A stretch of DNA of 64,000 nucleotides, from assembly GCA_020249925.1 (NCBI GenBank), contig JADCER010000003.1, positions 372,001 through 436,000 on the forward strand, written 5' to 3'. Below the pieces are notes generated by a model. That model was not told the origin of the DNA and did not search any database. It worked only from the letters and a program-made list of their open reading frames with translations. Positions 55,498 to 63,497 of this stretch are shown in pieces. Origin of the DNA: Roseomonas sp. (GTDB lineage: Bacteria; Pseudomonadota; Alphaproteobacteria; Acetobacterales; Acetobacteraceae). Each line of letters starts with the position of its first letter. Within the stretch, counting starts at the first letter, position 1. Both the position numbers and the translations under genes were made by a program.

Positions 55498-56148
55498 ATG
55501 ACCAAGACTGTCGAATGCTTCTACACGCTCTCCTCCCCCTGGATGTATCTGGGGGGCAAGCAATTATCCGACATCATCAAGCGCCACGGCGCCAATCTGG
55601 TCTTGCGCCCTTATGATTTCCGCCTGGTGGTGCCGCATACCGGCGGCATTGCGCTTCGCACCCGCCCGGAACCGCGCCAGGATTACCACGCTTTGGAACT
55701 GGACCGCTGGGCGCTGCATCTCGGCATCCCGATCAAGCTGAAGCCGAAGCACTACCCGCCATCGGATCAGCGCCAGGCCGGCCAAATGGTCATGGCAGCG
55801 GCAGCGCGCGGCATGGATGCCGTGCGGCTTTCCCATGCGCTGCTCACCGCGCTTTGGCTGGAGGACCGCGACATTGCCGACCCGCACATTCGCGTCGCCA
55901 TCGCCGAAGAACAGGGCATGCCAGGCGAAAGCCTGCACCGGGAAGAGGAAAGTGCCAGCATCCAGGCGGAGTTTGACCGCAACAACCGCGACGCCATCGC
56001 CCGCGGCGTGTTCGGCGCCCCCACCTATGTTTGCGATGACCTGTTTCTTTGGGGCCAGGACCGGCTGTTCTTCCTGGACAAGTATCTGAGCGGCCAGCCC
56101 GTGCAATCCGGCCCCGTCAAGACCATCGCCAAGACAAGGGCGCGCTGA
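55498..56148 (+). CDS. 2-hydroxychromene-2-carboxylate isomerase-like DsbA-family protein
   Basis: This 216-residue protein has a thioredoxin/DsbA fold with YTLSSPWMYLGG at residues 7-18, where the Ser replaces the Cys of true oxidoreductases as in HCCA isomerase and kappa-class glutathione transferases. The C-terminal VFGAPTYVCDDLFLWGQDRL block is the second family signature. The natural substrate may be a glutathione conjugate or an aromatic ring-cleavage product. The ATG at 55498 follows the previous stop by four bases. The gene ends two bases before the flavoprotein gene, so the three form a unit. Confidence 0.85.
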   Translation: MTKTVECFYTLSSPWMYLGGKQLSDIIKRHGANLVLRPYDFRLVVPHTGGIALRTRPEPRQDYHALELDRWALHLGIPIKLKPKHYPPSDQRQAGQMVMAAAARGMDAVRLSHALLTALWLEDRDIADPHIRVAIAEEQGMPGESLHREEESASIQAEFDRNNRDAIARGVFGAPTYVCDDLFLWGQDRLFFLDKYLSGQPVQSGPVKTIAKTRAR

Positions 56149-56150
56149 GC

Positions 56151-57422
56151 ATGGCGCGCCATGTCGTGGTGATTGGCGCCGGCGCGGTGGGCGCGGCCTC
56201 GGCGCTTGTGGCGCTGAAGGAAGGCTACCGCGTCACCATCCTCGATCCCGGTGAGCCGGGCGGGGAGCAGGCGGCATCCTATGGCAATGGCTGCTGGCTC
56301 AGCCCCATGTCGGTAATCCCGCCAGCGGTGCCGGGCATTTGGAAGAAGCTGCCGAAATTCCTCTCAGACCCGCTCGGGCCGCTCGCCATCCGCTGGAGCT
56401 ATTTGCCGAAGGTCGCGCCCTGGCTGATCCGCTACCTCGCTTCCGGCTGGCGCTGGGAAGATGTGGCACGGACCGCCCACGCGCTTCGCCCGCTGGTGCA
56501 GGATGCACCCCGGCTGCACAAGGCTTTGGCGGACCAGGCCGGGGTTGGGCATCTGATCGAAAGGCGGGGGCTGATGTATATCTACCCCTCCCGCGCGGAT
56601 TTTGAGGCTGAACGGAAGGCCTGGGAAATCCGCCACCAGGTTGGTGTGCGCTGGATTGAGCTTGACGCGGATGAGCTCCGCCAACGCGAACCAGAACTCG
56701 ACCGCCGCTATGGTTTTGGGATTTTCGTGGATGAGGGCGGGCATTGCACCGACCCTGGCGCCTATGTTGCGGCGTTGATTGCCCTTGCCCAAGCGGAGGG
56801 CGCCAAACTGCACCGCGACCGCGCCACCGGTTTCCGCATTGAAGCCGGGCGGTTGCGGGCCGTGACGACAGGGCAGGGGGAGGTCGCCTGCGATGCCGCC
56901 GTGATCGCCGCCGGGGTGCATTCCAAGCCGCTGGCGCGCGCGGCTGGGGATGATGTGCCGCTGGAAAGCGAACGCGGCTATCACGCCGAAATCAGCGCCC
57001 CAGAAGTGGCGCCACGACATGGGTTGATGCCCTCAGACGGCAAAATGTCCATCATGCGCACCGCGCGGGGGCTGCGCTGCGCCGGCCAGGTGGAGATTGC
57101 CGGGATTGACGCCGCGCCCAATTGGCAACGCGCAGAAATCCTGAAAAACCATCTGCTTGGCTGCTTTCCTGGCCTGCCACGCGATCTGCCGACAGAACGG
57201 GTGAAGTTTTGGCTCGGCCATCGGCCTTCCATGCCGGATGGCATGCCCTGCCTTGGCCCATCCCGCGCCAGCCCGGATGTGATCCATGCCTTTGGCCATG
57301 GCCATACCGGGCTGGTGGCCGCCGCCCGGACGGGGGAGGTGGTGGCGGCCCTGCTGGCCCGCCGCGCCCCGCCGATCCCCATCGCTGCCTTCGACTCGCG
57401 ACGATTCAAGGCGTTTTTTTAG
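56151..57422 (+). CDS. FAD-dependent amino acid dehydrogenase/oxidase (DadA-like, DAO family)
   Basis: This 423-residue flavoenzyme has the N-terminal dinucleotide motif VVIGAGAVGAASALVALKEG at residues 5-24 and the DAO-type C-terminus GHGHTGLVAAARTGEVVAAL. The central LMPSDGKMSIMRTARGLRCAG block and the ASYGNGCWLSPMSV segment are typical of D-amino acid dehydrogenase small subunit-like proteins. The ATG at 56151 lies two bases after the upstream stop. It shares the DAO fold with the first gene of the window but is not closely similar to it and has no iron-sulfur partners. Confidence 0.88.
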   Translation: MARHVVVIGAGAVGAASALVALKEGYRVTILDPGEPGGEQAASYGNGCWLSPMSVIPPAVPGIWKKLPKFLSDPLGPLAIRWSYLPKVAPWLIRYLASGWRWEDVARTAHALRPLVQDAPRLHKALADQAGVGHLIERRGLMYIYPSRADFEAERKAWEIRHQVGVRWIELDADELRQREPELDRRYGFGIFVDEGGHCTDPGAYVAALIALAQAEGAKLHRDRATGFRIEAGRLRAVTTGQGEVACDAAVIAAGVHSKPLARAAGDDVPLESERGYHAEISAPEVAPRHGLMPSDGKMSIMRTARGLRCAGQVEIAGIDAAPNWQRAEILKNHLLGCFPGLPRDLPTERVKFWLGHRPSMPDGMPCLGPSRASPDVIHAFGHGHTGLVAAARTGEVVAALLARRAPPIPIAAFDSRRFKAFF

Positions 57423-57539
57423 CTTTTCATCCGTCTCACTTAAGATTTTTCTCGCTTTTCGGGAAATGCGGTGTCATGCTGCCAAATACCAGCGTTGCAT
57501 CCCGCGCGTTGCGGTCATTTATGTGTGGATAGTCAAACA

Positions 57540-58304
57540 GTGTTTCCTGAAAACGAGCACCAGGATAGCACCGGGCCGATCGAGGCCGAGGTGAAGTGGT
57601 ACAACTCCCGTAAAGGCTTCGGCTTCGTACTGGGACCAGATGGGCAGGATGTGTTTTTTCACGCCTCTGCCCTGACAGAGGCAGGCATTGAGCCGCCAGA
57701 TACCGGCGACAAGCTGGTTTGCGAAATCGGTTCTGACCGGCAGGGCCGGCGCCTGATCACGCGAATCATGCAGCTGAAGAAGGGCGAAGGCGGTGGCGAA
57801 GCGCGCCCGCCGCGCCGTGAATTCGGCGGCGGTGGTGGCTTTGGGGATCGTCCCCCGCGCCGCGATTTCGGGGATCGTCCCCCGCGCCGTGATTTCGGTG
57901 ATCGCCCCCCGCGCCGTGATTTCGGCGGTGGCGGCGGCTTTGGTGGCGGTGGCTTCGGTGATCGTCCCCCGCGCCGTGACTTTGGTGGCGGCGGCGGCTT
58001 TGGCGGTGGTGGCGGTTTTGGTGACCGTCCCCCGCGTCGTGATTTCGGGGATCGTCCCCCGCCGCGCCGCGAGTTCAACCGCGATGAAGGCGGGCCGACC
58101 TATGACATCGCCGGCACGGTCAAGTGGTTTGATCAGGTGCGCGGCTTTGGCTTCGTAACGCCGGAAGATGGCGGCCAGGATGTCTTCCTGCATTCATCGG
58201 TGCTGCAACGCGCCGGCAAGCAGGATGTGCAGCAGGGTGAAAAGGTCGCGCTTGAAGTGCGTGACGGTCAGCGCGGCCGCCAGGCCGTGAATATGAAGGG
58301 CTGA
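57540..58304 (+). CDS. Two-domain cold shock protein with RPPRRDF/Gly-rich linker
   Basis: This 254-residue nucleic acid-binding protein has two cold shock domains. The first (KWYNSRKGFGFV and VFFHAS) starts about residue 15, and the second (KWFDQVRGFGFVTPEDGG and VFLHSS) lies near residues 186-250. The linker (57801-58076) holds seven copies of a RPP(P)RR(D/E)F unit separated by glycine-phenylalanine stretches, an RGG-like disordered segment. Double-domain proteins of this kind occur in alphaproteobacteria, but the linker length is notable. The start is uncertain: GTG at 57540 has GGATAG before it, and GTG at 57525 is an alternative. Phase-like variation in repeat number is possible because the DNA repeats are nearly identical. 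Confidence 0.85.
   Translation: MFPENEHQDSTGPIEAEVKWYNSRKGFGFVLGPDGQDVFFHASALTEAGIEPPDTGDKLVCEIGSDRQGRRLITRIMQLKKGEGGGEARPPRREFGGGGGFGDRPPRRDFGDRPPRRDFGDRPPRRDFGGGGGFGGGGFGDRPPRRDFGGGGGFGGGGGFGDRPPRRDFGDRPPPRREFNRDEGGPTYDIAGTVKWFDQVRGFGFVTPEDGGQDVFLHSSVLQRAGKQDVQQGEKVALEVRDGQRGRQAVNMKG
57801..58076 (+). repeat. Tandem repeats encoding the RPPRRDF/glycine-rich linker
   Basis: Near-identical units of about 27 bases (GGGGATCGTCCCCCGCGCCG-like) encode GDRPPRRDF, interrupted by GGNGGN runs coding for GGGGGFG. At the protein level there are seven RPP(P)RR(D/E)F motifs. The repeats are nearly identical in sequence, so slippage or recombination could change the copy number between strains. They lie within the cold shock gene and keep its frame. 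Confidence 0.85.
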
Positions 58305-58346
58305 AGCAGCCTGCATCGTGGCCCATGTGGCTGCGACAGCGTTCTG

Positions 58347-58377
58347 AAAACGAGGGGCATGTCCCCTCGTTTTTTTA
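58347..58377 (+). terminator. Intrinsic terminator after the cold shock gene
   Basis: AAAACGAGGGG (58347-58357) pairs with CCCCTCGTTTT (58363-58373) around a five-base loop and runs into a T tract to 58377. Confidence 0.93.
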
Positions 58378-58523
58378 TGGCGTAGAGCGGAGGATGTTGG
58401 TTCCATTTGCGATTGAGAAAACTGAAGACAGCAACGGCATTTTTACCGAATTTCAATAAAAAACGTGGTTTTTCAGTAGTTTATTTAACAGCTTCTTCAC
58501 CTTCATCTGGCAGTTTCGGCTTG

Positions 58524-58556
58524 TCCCCAAAACGGGCGCAGCGAAGGGAAAATCCC
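58524..58556 (+). promoter_or_regulatory. Conserved leader element with a small hairpin before flagellin copy 1
   Basis: The leader has CCCC-AAAA-CGGG (58524-58535), a short hairpin, then GCGAAGGGAAAATCCC directly before the ATG. The same order, CCC-AAAA-YGGGC followed by GCGA(T)AAGGGAAAA and TCC, occurs before flagellin copy 2. The element covers the ribosome-binding site, which makes a post-transcriptional role plausible; in Caulobacter a protein (FlbT) acts on flagellin leaders. Confidence 0.55.
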
Positions 58557-59387
58557 ATGAATCTGAATTCGGTGAATACCAACCTGGCGGCGATGACCGC
58601 CCTGCAATCCCTCAACCGGACCAATGATGCGCTCGGCGTTGTTCAGAAGCGTGTCTCCACCGGCTTTCGCGTGGCCGATGCCAAGGATGATGGCGGCGCC
58701 TTCGCGGTTGCGCAAACCGTGCGCGGTGATATCGCCGGCCTGACGGCGGCCAATGAACAATTGGGCGGTCTCAAGGGCGTTGTTGATGTGACCCTGCAAG
58801 GCCTTGGTCAGGTATCCAGGACCATGGTGGAATTGCGGACGGTCCTGACGCGCCTTGCCGATGGCACCATCAATGGTGAGCAACGCGCGCAGTATGAACA
58901 GCAATACACGCAGCTTCAGACCCAGGTGCAGCGCTTCATCCAGGACGCAACCTATAATGGCCGCACCCTGCTCTCGACAGTGGTCGCCGATGGCGGCGGC
59001 GATATCGTATCCATTCGCAATGAAGCCGGCACCACGCTGACCCTTGCGGCGTTTGTTGGTGCAACCGATTTCGTGGTGGCCGCAGCACCCGCCGATGCCA
59101 CAACCGCGCAGGCAGCCATTGCGGGCGACTGGGCGAATGTGAATGAAAACATCAATGACGCGCTTAATCGCCTTGGTGCCGATGCGCGCTATATTGACGC
59201 CCAGATCAGCTATAATCGCGACAAGCTTGACGCGCTTGAAGGCGGGCTTGGCGCCTTGATTGATGCCGATATCGCGAAGGAAGCGGCACGGCTTCAGGCC
59301 TTGCAGATCCGCCAGCAGCTTGGCACGCAAACGCTGTCCATCACGAACCAGGCACCACAGGCGCTGATCTCCCTCTTCGGTCGTTGA
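58557..59387 (+). CDS. Flagellin, copy 1
   Basis: This 276-residue protein is a flagellar filament subunit exported by the flagellar type III system. The N-terminal D0/D1 region (NLNSVNTNLAAMTALQSLNR to GFRVADAKDDGGAFAVAQTV) and the C-terminal helix (LQALQIRQQLGTQTLSITNQ) are conserved, and a short variable middle (about residues 145-200) corresponds to a reduced D2/D3 domain. This size is usual for alphaproteobacterial flagellins. AAGGGAA precedes the ATG, and a hairpin lies just upstream. No other flagellar gene is in the window, so this is a filament gene pair away from the main cluster. Confidence 0.92.
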   Translation: MNLNSVNTNLAAMTALQSLNRTNDALGVVQKRVSTGFRVADAKDDGGAFAVAQTVRGDIAGLTAANEQLGGLKGVVDVTLQGLGQVSRTMVELRTVLTRLADGTINGEQRAQYEQQYTQLQTQVQRFIQDATYNGRTLLSTVVADGGGDIVSIRNEAGTTLTLAAFVGATDFVVAAAPADATTAQAAIAGDWANVNENINDALNRLGADARYIDAQISYNRDKLDALEGGLGALIDADIAKEAARLQALQIRQQLGTQTLSITNQAPQALISLFGR

Positions 59388-59439
59388 GGTGAAGCGCGCC
59401 TTCGCCTGATCCGCTTCATGCGTGCAGAGTTTTTTGTGG

Positions 59440-59467
59440 AACACCACGGCATTCAGGCCGTGGTGTT
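59440..59467 (+). terminator. Stem-loop after flagellin copy 1, possible terminator
   Basis: AACACCACGGC (59440-59450) pairs perfectly with GCCGTGGTGTT (59457-59467), with a six-base loop. The following bases TCCGCTTTA are not a clear T tract, so it may be a weak terminator or an mRNA-stabilising structure. Confidence 0.6.
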
Positions 59468-59571
59468 TCCGCTTTATGATGCGGCTACAGAACAAAAAAT
59501 TTTTGCTTTCGCCTGCCAAATAAGGCCCGCGATTCATCAAATTTTATTTCTTTGATGCCAGTGTAACTGAC

Positions 59572-59606
59572 GCCCAAAATGGGCCTGCGATAAGGGAAAA
59601 AATCCG
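59572..59606 (+). promoter_or_regulatory. Conserved leader element with a small hairpin before flagellin copy 2
   Basis: GCCC-AAAAT-GGGC (59572-59584) forms a four-bp hairpin, followed by TGCGATAAGGGAAAAAATCC up to the ATG. It matches the leader of copy 1 in order and in most bases, while the upstream 100 bases of the two genes differ. This points to a conserved leader function rather than recent duplication of the whole intergenic region. Confidence 0.55.
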
Positions 59607-60455
59607 ATGAGCATCACTTCGGTCATCACCAATATCGGCGCCATGACCGCGCTGCAATCTCTCAACCGCACCAATGATGCCTTGTCTGAGGTGCAGAAGC
59701 GCATCTCAACCGGGTATCGTGTTGCCGATGCCAAGGATGATGGCGGCGCCTTTGCGGTGGCGCAAACGGTGCGGAGCGACACGGCCTCCCTCAGCGCAGT
59801 CAATGAACAACTGGGCGGCCTGCGCGGCCTGGTGGATGTTTCCCTGACAGCGCTTGAGCAGGTCTCGAAGACCATGATTGATATCCGCACCGTGCTGACG
59901 CGCCTTTCCGATGGCACCATCACCGGGGAAGCGCGTGATCAATATAATCAGCAATACGCGCAGCTTCGCACCCAGATCACAAGCTTTCTGGAAGATGCGG
60001 ATTACTTCGGGCGCAATCTGCTGACCGGGGCATCACCCGCCGATGATGTCGTGACCATGCGGAGCGAATCGGCTGACGCGGCTGATCTTTATACGCTCGC
60101 CGCACTTGGTCCCGCTGCGACTTTCCTGGTCAATGCAGGCCCCTTCACGACCGACGCTGCTGCCCGCGCCGCCCTGGACCCGGCAACAGGCAATTTCACC
60201 GCCATCAATCAGGCGATCAATGACGCGATGAACCGGCTGGGTTCCGATGCGCGCTATATTGATGCGCAGATCAATTTCAACAGCGACAAGCTGGATGCCA
60301 TGGAAGGTGGCCTGGGCAATCTGATTGATGCGAATCTGGCGCGCGAATCAGCCCGTCTGCAAGCGCTGCAAATTCGCCAGCAGCTTGGCAGCCAAACACT
60401 TTCCATCGCCAATCAGGCGCCGCAATTCCTGCTCTCGCTCTTTGGCGGCCGCTGA
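59607..60455 (+). CDS. Flagellin, copy 2
   Basis: This 282-residue flagellin is a tandem paralogue of the preceding one. The N-terminus (ITSVITNIGAMTALQSLNRT) and the C-terminus (LQALQIRQQLGSQTLSIANQ) are nearly the same as in copy 1, while the middle (about residues 140-195) differs and is slightly longer. The shared VADAKDDGGAFAVAQTVR block supports gene duplication. Two filament proteins with different exposed surfaces could form one mixed filament. The gene is separated from copy 1 by 219 bases with a stem-loop and its own leader. Confidence 0.92.
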   Translation: MSITSVITNIGAMTALQSLNRTNDALSEVQKRISTGYRVADAKDDGGAFAVAQTVRSDTASLSAVNEQLGGLRGLVDVSLTALEQVSKTMIDIRTVLTRLSDGTITGEARDQYNQQYAQLRTQITSFLEDADYFGRNLLTGASPADDVVTMRSESADAADLYTLAALGPAATFLVNAGPFTTDAAARAALDPATGNFTAINQAINDAMNRLGSDARYIDAQINFNSDKLDAMEGGLGNLIDANLARESARLQALQIRQQLGSQTLSIANQAPQFLLSLFGGR

Positions 60456-60484
60456 CCAGATAAACCGTATATCCTGGCCGTGGC

Positions 60485-61225
60485 TCAACCAAAGCGCCGC
60501 GGCCTGATGCCGGCATGGAACCAGCTGATCATGGAATAGATGTCATAGACCGGCAGGCCAAGCGCATCACGCAGCGCCGCCGCATAGGGCGGCATATTGG
60601 TGCATTCCAGCACAATGGCGCCGACATCCGGGTGTTGTGCGACCAATGCGCGCCCGGCATCCAGGATATCCTGCGTCGCAAGGTCAATATCCATATCCTG
60701 CTGATCGGCGCGGATCAGGACGCGGAAAAACTCCCGCCCGCCTTCCGTGCCGACACAGGGGGTATCGCGCGCGACACCAGCGGCATCCAGATGCGCGGGC
60801 GTGAGTGATTGCTTGCTGACGGTAATCACGCCAACGCGCTTGCCGGGCGGCAATGTTGCCTGCACCCAAGGCACCTGCATGAGCGATGATGTCGCAACCG
60901 GCACCTGCACCGCGTCCGCCAATTCGCGCTGGAACAGGGACAGGAAGCCGCAATTGGTGGTGATCGCCTCGGCGCCCAGATGCACCAATTCCTGGGCTGC
61001 CGCGATGAAATCCGGCAAAAGCCCCTTGGCACCCAGCAGCACGACCTTTTCCGGGGTGGCGCCAGGCACCACGCGAAACAGCACGGGGAAGGGCCAGGTC
61101 TCGCCATTGCCCATATCGCCCGGGATGCGGGGAAAGCGCGCTTCCAGCATCAAAATGCCAAGCGGTGCGCCATAGATGGATTTGCCGCCACGTGCGATGC
61201 GCGGCGCTGCATTTGGGCTGTTCAT
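60485..61225 (-). CDS. Aspartate/glutamate racemase-family protein
   Basis: This 246-residue protein belongs to the Asp/Glu/hydantoin racemase superfamily. The two expected catalytic cysteines are visible in ITTNCGFLSLFQ near residue 93 and in VLECTNMPPYA near residue 209. The N-terminal IYGAPLGILMLEARFPRIPG is typical of a subgroup near arylmalonate decarboxylase and maleate isomerase-like proteins, so the activity could be isomerisation or decarboxylation rather than amino acid racemisation. It is divergent from the TctC gene, whose start is 55 bases away, suggesting a shared control region. Confidence 0.8.
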   Translation of the reverse strand: MNSPNAAPRIARGGKSIYGAPLGILMLEARFPRIPGDMGNGETWPFPVLFRVVPGATPEKVVLLGAKGLLPDFIAAAQELVHLGAEAITTNCGFLSLFQRELADAVQVPVATSSLMQVPWVQATLPPGKRVGVITVSKQSLTPAHLDAAGVARDTPCVGTEGGREFFRVLIRADQQDMDIDLATQDILDAGRALVAQHPDVGAIVLECTNMPPYAAALRDALGLPVYDIYSMISWFHAGIRPRRFG

Positions 61226-61280
61226 TCCTGAAGCTTAGATGGTTAAACTGCCCTGCAACAATCCCGGGGAGTTTCAAACC

Positions 61281-62264
61281 ATGCGCTTTCGCCTGCTTGC
61301 GGCCCTTATGGCCGGCCTGATCGCCTCGCCCGCCCTGGCGCAGGGCGATTGGCCCAATCGCCCCATTACGCTGATGGGCGGTTTCCCGAATGGCGCGGGC
61401 ACGGATATCTATGCGCGGCGCCTGGCGGAGCCGCTCTCCCGCGCGCTTGGTCAGCCGGTCGTTGTGGATAACCGCACCGGCGCTGGCGGCAATATCGGGT
61501 CAGACTTCGTGGCGAAGTCGCGGCCCGATGGCTACACCTTCTATTTCGGCACCGCGGGCACGCATGCGATCAATGCAGCCCTCTACAAAAACCTACCCTT
61601 TGATGTGCAGCGGGATTTCACGCCCGTGGTGCTGCTCGGCGATGTGCCGAATGTCATGATTGTGAGCACTGATAAGCGCCCGCAATTCCAGAATTGCGCG
61701 CAGGTGCTGGCAGCGGCACGGGCGCGGCCCCAAGCGGTGTCCTTCGGGTCCACCGGTAATGGCGCCTCCACCCACCTCGCCGGGGTGCAATTCGCCATCG
61801 CGGCCAATCTCGATTTGCTGCACGTGCCCTATCGCGGCCAACCCGGCGCCATGGCCTCCTTGCTCGCGGGCGATACCGACCTGTTCTTCAACCAATCCGG
61901 CGCCGCCATGGGGCCGATCCGCCAAGGGCAGGTCCGCCCGCTGGCGGTGATGAGCCCCGCACGGCTTGCCGCGCTCCCGGATGTGCCCACGGTCGCTGAG
62001 GCTTGCGGCACAGCGCCCATGGATACCAGCACCTGGTATGCCATCCTGGCGCCTGCCAACCTGCCGGACCCGATCCTGCAGCGCATGAATGCTGAGGTGA
62101 ACCGCATCATCGCGACGCCCGAATTCCGCACTTGGCTGGTGCAGGATCAGGCCATCACGCCCCCCGCCGCGCCCAATACGCCGGAGCAATTCCGCGAAAC
62201 CCTGGCGCGCGATATTGCCCGCTGGGCTGAGGTGGTGCGGCGTTCGGGCGCCACGGTGGATTGA
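61281..62264 (+). CDS. TctC/Bug-family substrate-binding protein
   Basis: This 327-residue periplasmic protein has a Sec signal peptide (RFRLLAALMAGLIASPALAQG) without twin arginines, the Bug motif ITLMGGFPNGAGTDIYARRL, and the central LDLLHVPYRGQPGAMASLLAG block. The ATG at 61281 follows CGGGGAG. It precedes acyl-CoA dehydrogenase and CoA transferase genes on the same strand, which suggests it imports a carboxylic acid that is then activated as a CoA thioester. No TctA/TctB gene is within the window. Confidence 0.9.
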   Translation: MRFRLLAALMAGLIASPALAQGDWPNRPITLMGGFPNGAGTDIYARRLAEPLSRALGQPVVVDNRTGAGGNIGSDFVAKSRPDGYTFYFGTAGTHAINAALYKNLPFDVQRDFTPVVLLGDVPNVMIVSTDKRPQFQNCAQVLAAARARPQAVSFGSTGNGASTHLAGVQFAIAANLDLLHVPYRGQPGAMASLLAGDTDLFFNQSGAAMGPIRQGQVRPLAVMSPARLAALPDVPTVAEACGTAPMDTSTWYAILAPANLPDPILQRMNAEVNRIIATPEFRTWLVQDQAITPPAAPNTPEQFRETLARDIARWAEVVRRSGATVD

Positions 62265-62330
62265 AGCGCCCCATCATCTTGCAAGCCCGGCCAGCCAGCC
62301 CTAATCGGAAGCGAAACCGGAGCAAGACCG

Positions 62331-63497
62331 ATGGATATGCATCATTCCCAGGAAGCCCATGCCGAAATTCGTGAGGAAGTGCGCAAGCTCTGCGCCCGCT
62401 TCCCCGGCGAATATTGGCGTGAACTTGATACGCGCCGCGGCTACCCGACCGAATTCGTCAAGGCGCTGACGGATGCCGGCTGGCTCGCGGCGCTGATCCC
62501 GGAAGAATATGGCGGGTCTGGCCTACCGCTTTCGGCGGCCGCCGCTATCTTGGAAGAAATCCACGCCACGGGCTGCAATGCGGCTGCGTGTCACGCGCAA
62601 ATGTACATCATGGGCACCATCCTGAAGCATGGCAGCCCGGAACAGAAGCAAAAGTATCTGCCGAAAATCGCCACCGGCGAATTGCGCCTGCAAGCCTTTG
62701 GCGTGACGGAGCCGACCAGCGGCACGGATACCACCAGCCTACGCACCTTCGCGCAAAAGCAGGGCGACAAGTATATCGTCAATGGTCAGAAGATCTGGAC
62801 CAGCCGGGCAGAGCATTCCGATCTGATGCTGCTGCTGGCGCGCACCACGCCGCGCGATCAGGTGGCCAAGCGCACCGATGGGCTTTCGACCTTCATCGTG
62901 GATATGAAAAAGGCGCTCGGCAATGGGCTCACCATTCGCCCGATCCGCACCATGATGAACCATAATTCCTGCGAGGTCTTCTTCGACAATATGGAAGTGC
63001 CGGCCGAAAATATGGTCGGCCAGGAAGGCAAGGGCTTCCGCTATATCCTGGATGGCATGAATGCCGAACGCCTGTTGATTTCGGCCGAGACCATTGGTGA
63101 CGCGAAGTGGTTCATCAACAAGGCCGTGGATTATTCCAAGCAGCGCGTATTATTTGGTCGCCCGATCGGGCAGAATCAGGGCGTGCAATTCCCGATCGCC
63201 AAGGCCTATGCGCAGATGCGCGCCGCCGAGGCTTTGATCCAAAAGGGCCTCGCCAAATTCGAAGCCGGCCTGCCCTGCGGTGAGGAAGCCAATATGGGCA
63301 AGATGCTCGGCGCCGATGCGGCCTGGGCGGCGGCGGAAGCCTGCGTGCAAACCCATGGCGGCTTCGGCTTTGCCGAGGAATATGATGTGGAGCGTAAGTT
63401 CCGCGAAGCGCGGCTTTATCAGGTGGCGCCGATCAGCACCAACCTGGTGCTGAGCTATGTGGGCGAGCATGTGCTCGGCATGCCGCGGTCCTATTGA
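62331..63497 (+). CDS. Acyl-CoA dehydrogenase
   Basis: This 388-residue FAD enzyme introduces a double bond at the alpha-beta position of an acyl-CoA. The motifs AFGVTEPTSGTDTTSLRTFA near residues 123-142 and YIVNGQKIWTSRAEHSDLML near residues 148-167 bind FAD and substrate, and the C-terminal domain has QTHGGFGFAEEYDVERKFRE, with the Glu-containing segment of the family. The gene lies 66 bases after the TctC stop, and its own stop overlaps the following CoA transferase start by one base. The substrate is likely a short or branched acid taken up by the nearby transporter protein. Confidence 0.88.
   Translation: MDMHHSQEAHAEIREEVRKLCARFPGEYWRELDTRRGYPTEFVKALTDAGWLAALIPEEYGGSGLPLSAAAAILEEIHATGCNAAACHAQMYIMGTILKHGSPEQKQKYLPKIATGELRLQAFGVTEPTSGTDTTSLRTFAQKQGDKYIVNGQKIWTSRAEHSDLMLLLARTTPRDQVAKRTDGLSTFIVDMKKALGNGLTIRPIRTMMNHNSCEVFFDNMEVPAENMVGQEGKGFRYILDGMNAERLLISAETIGDAKWFINKAVDYSKQRVLFGRPIGQNQGVQFPIAKAYAQMRAAEALIQKGLAKFEAGLPCGEEANMGKMLGADAAWAAAEACVQTHGGFGFAEEYDVERKFREARLYQVAPISTNLVLSYVGEHVLGMPRSY

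Noticed and set aside
58507-58524. A possible sigma-54 promoter before flagellin copy 1 (TGGCAG then TTGT)
   Set aside because: The spacing between the GG and the second element does not fit the required GG-N10-GC pattern, so the match is not convincing.
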